Source: Burkholderiales bacterium (lineage in GTDB: Bacteria; Pseudomonadota; Gammaproteobacteria; Burkholderiales; UBA11063). Taken from it: a stretch of DNA of 6,395 nt. The notes below the pieces were generated by a model that saw only the letters and a program-made list of their open reading frames with translations, searched no databases and was not told where the DNA came from. The translations under genes and the position numbers were made by a program. The first letter of the stretch is position 1. Every line of letters begins with the position of its first letter. The stretch spans positions 1 through 6,395 of the forward strand of contig JAJFBO010000067.1 of the NCBI GenBank assembly GCA_020697025.1, given 5' to 3'. Below are positions 6,233 through 6,395 of this stretch, in pieces.

Positions 6233-6395
6233 AGTTACAGTTAAATGTATAATATATCATTCGTGATTTAATATCTACACACATGTAACTTACATAAAAT
6301 GATCTAAGGATTATTTTATTGAAGTTATAATGCCTGAAAGATCTATCTTAATATCCAGGATAGTACTATTACCTATACCCTAACAGCATAGCTTC

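Larger units (their letters stand above)
5815..6395. other. Non-coding AT-rich stretch
   Basis: I find no reading frame here that looks like protein on either strand. The stretch carries the dyads listed separately, a tandem duplication ACAGTT-ACAGTT at 6231-6242, and a 10-base palindrome ATAGTACTAT at 6360-6369. On the minus strand the right edge could be the last codons of an upstream gene ending in TAA at 6371-6369, but eight residues are too few to judge. There is no tRNA or recognisable structured RNA. Confidence 0.5.

Noticed and set aside
6248..6253. TATAAT on the plus strand as a rightward promoter
   Set aside because: No -35 box at a suitable distance and no gene starts downstream within the window.
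6331..6384. Plus-strand ORF starting MPERSILISRIV after a TATAAT
   Set aside because: Only 17 codons before a stop, no Shine-Dalgarno and no further open frame.
6369..6395. Minus-strand tail EAMLLGYR followed by TAA, possible end of an upstream gene
   Set aside because: Eight residues at the window edge cannot be told from chance.

Overview
The window is dominated by one reading frame on the minus strand. It opens at an ATG at 5653 and runs without a stop through 1884 codons to the left edge, where it is cut off. The order of domains is a single nonribosomal peptide synthetase (NRPS) module, condensation (C) - adenylation (A) - thiolation (T) - thioester reductase (R), followed in the same frame by a PAS domain, a long coiled coil, and a HisKA plus HATPase_c histidine kinase core. 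I read every codon of this frame line by line and found no internal stop. The enzymatic part covers about residues 1-1465 (5653 to 1259) and the sensor kinase about residues 1475-1884 (1231 to 1).

The key motifs of each domain are present: HHLVIDG in C, TSGTTG and NGYGPTE in A, LGGNS in T, TGATGYLG and Y-x-x-x-K in R, HDIRSPL in HisKA, and the N, G1 and G2 boxes in the ATPase. The A-domain pocket reads D-A-F-W-L-G-G-T-F-K by manual alignment, one position from the classical valine code. The expected chemistry is loading of valine, condensation with an unknown donor, and reductive release as an aldehyde or alcohol. The kinase has no membrane segments, so it should be cytoplasmic. Covalent fusion of a peptide synthetase to a sensor kinase is the unusual feature here. 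A good internal Shine-Dalgarno sequence in front of two ATG codons at the junction, and a higher G+C content in the kinase half, suggest that two adjacent genes have become joined or that the kinase is also made separately.

The remaining 740 bases (5654-6395) hold no convincing full gene. Just upstream of the synthetase is a locally G+C-richer patch (about 5700-5815) with a 37-residue ORF, a candidate sigma70-type promoter and small palindromes. Farther right the DNA is very AT-rich and carries several dyad symmetries, the most striking being an inverted repeat with 12-base arms at 6155-6232 with a second hairpin nested in its loop.

Organism: the strong AT bias, the style of the soluble PAS kinase and the lone NRPS gene fit a host-associated proteobacterium such as Legionellales or Rickettsiales. 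This is an impression from family resemblance, not shown by any marker gene. No rRNA, tRNA, CRISPR array or recognisable transposase is present.
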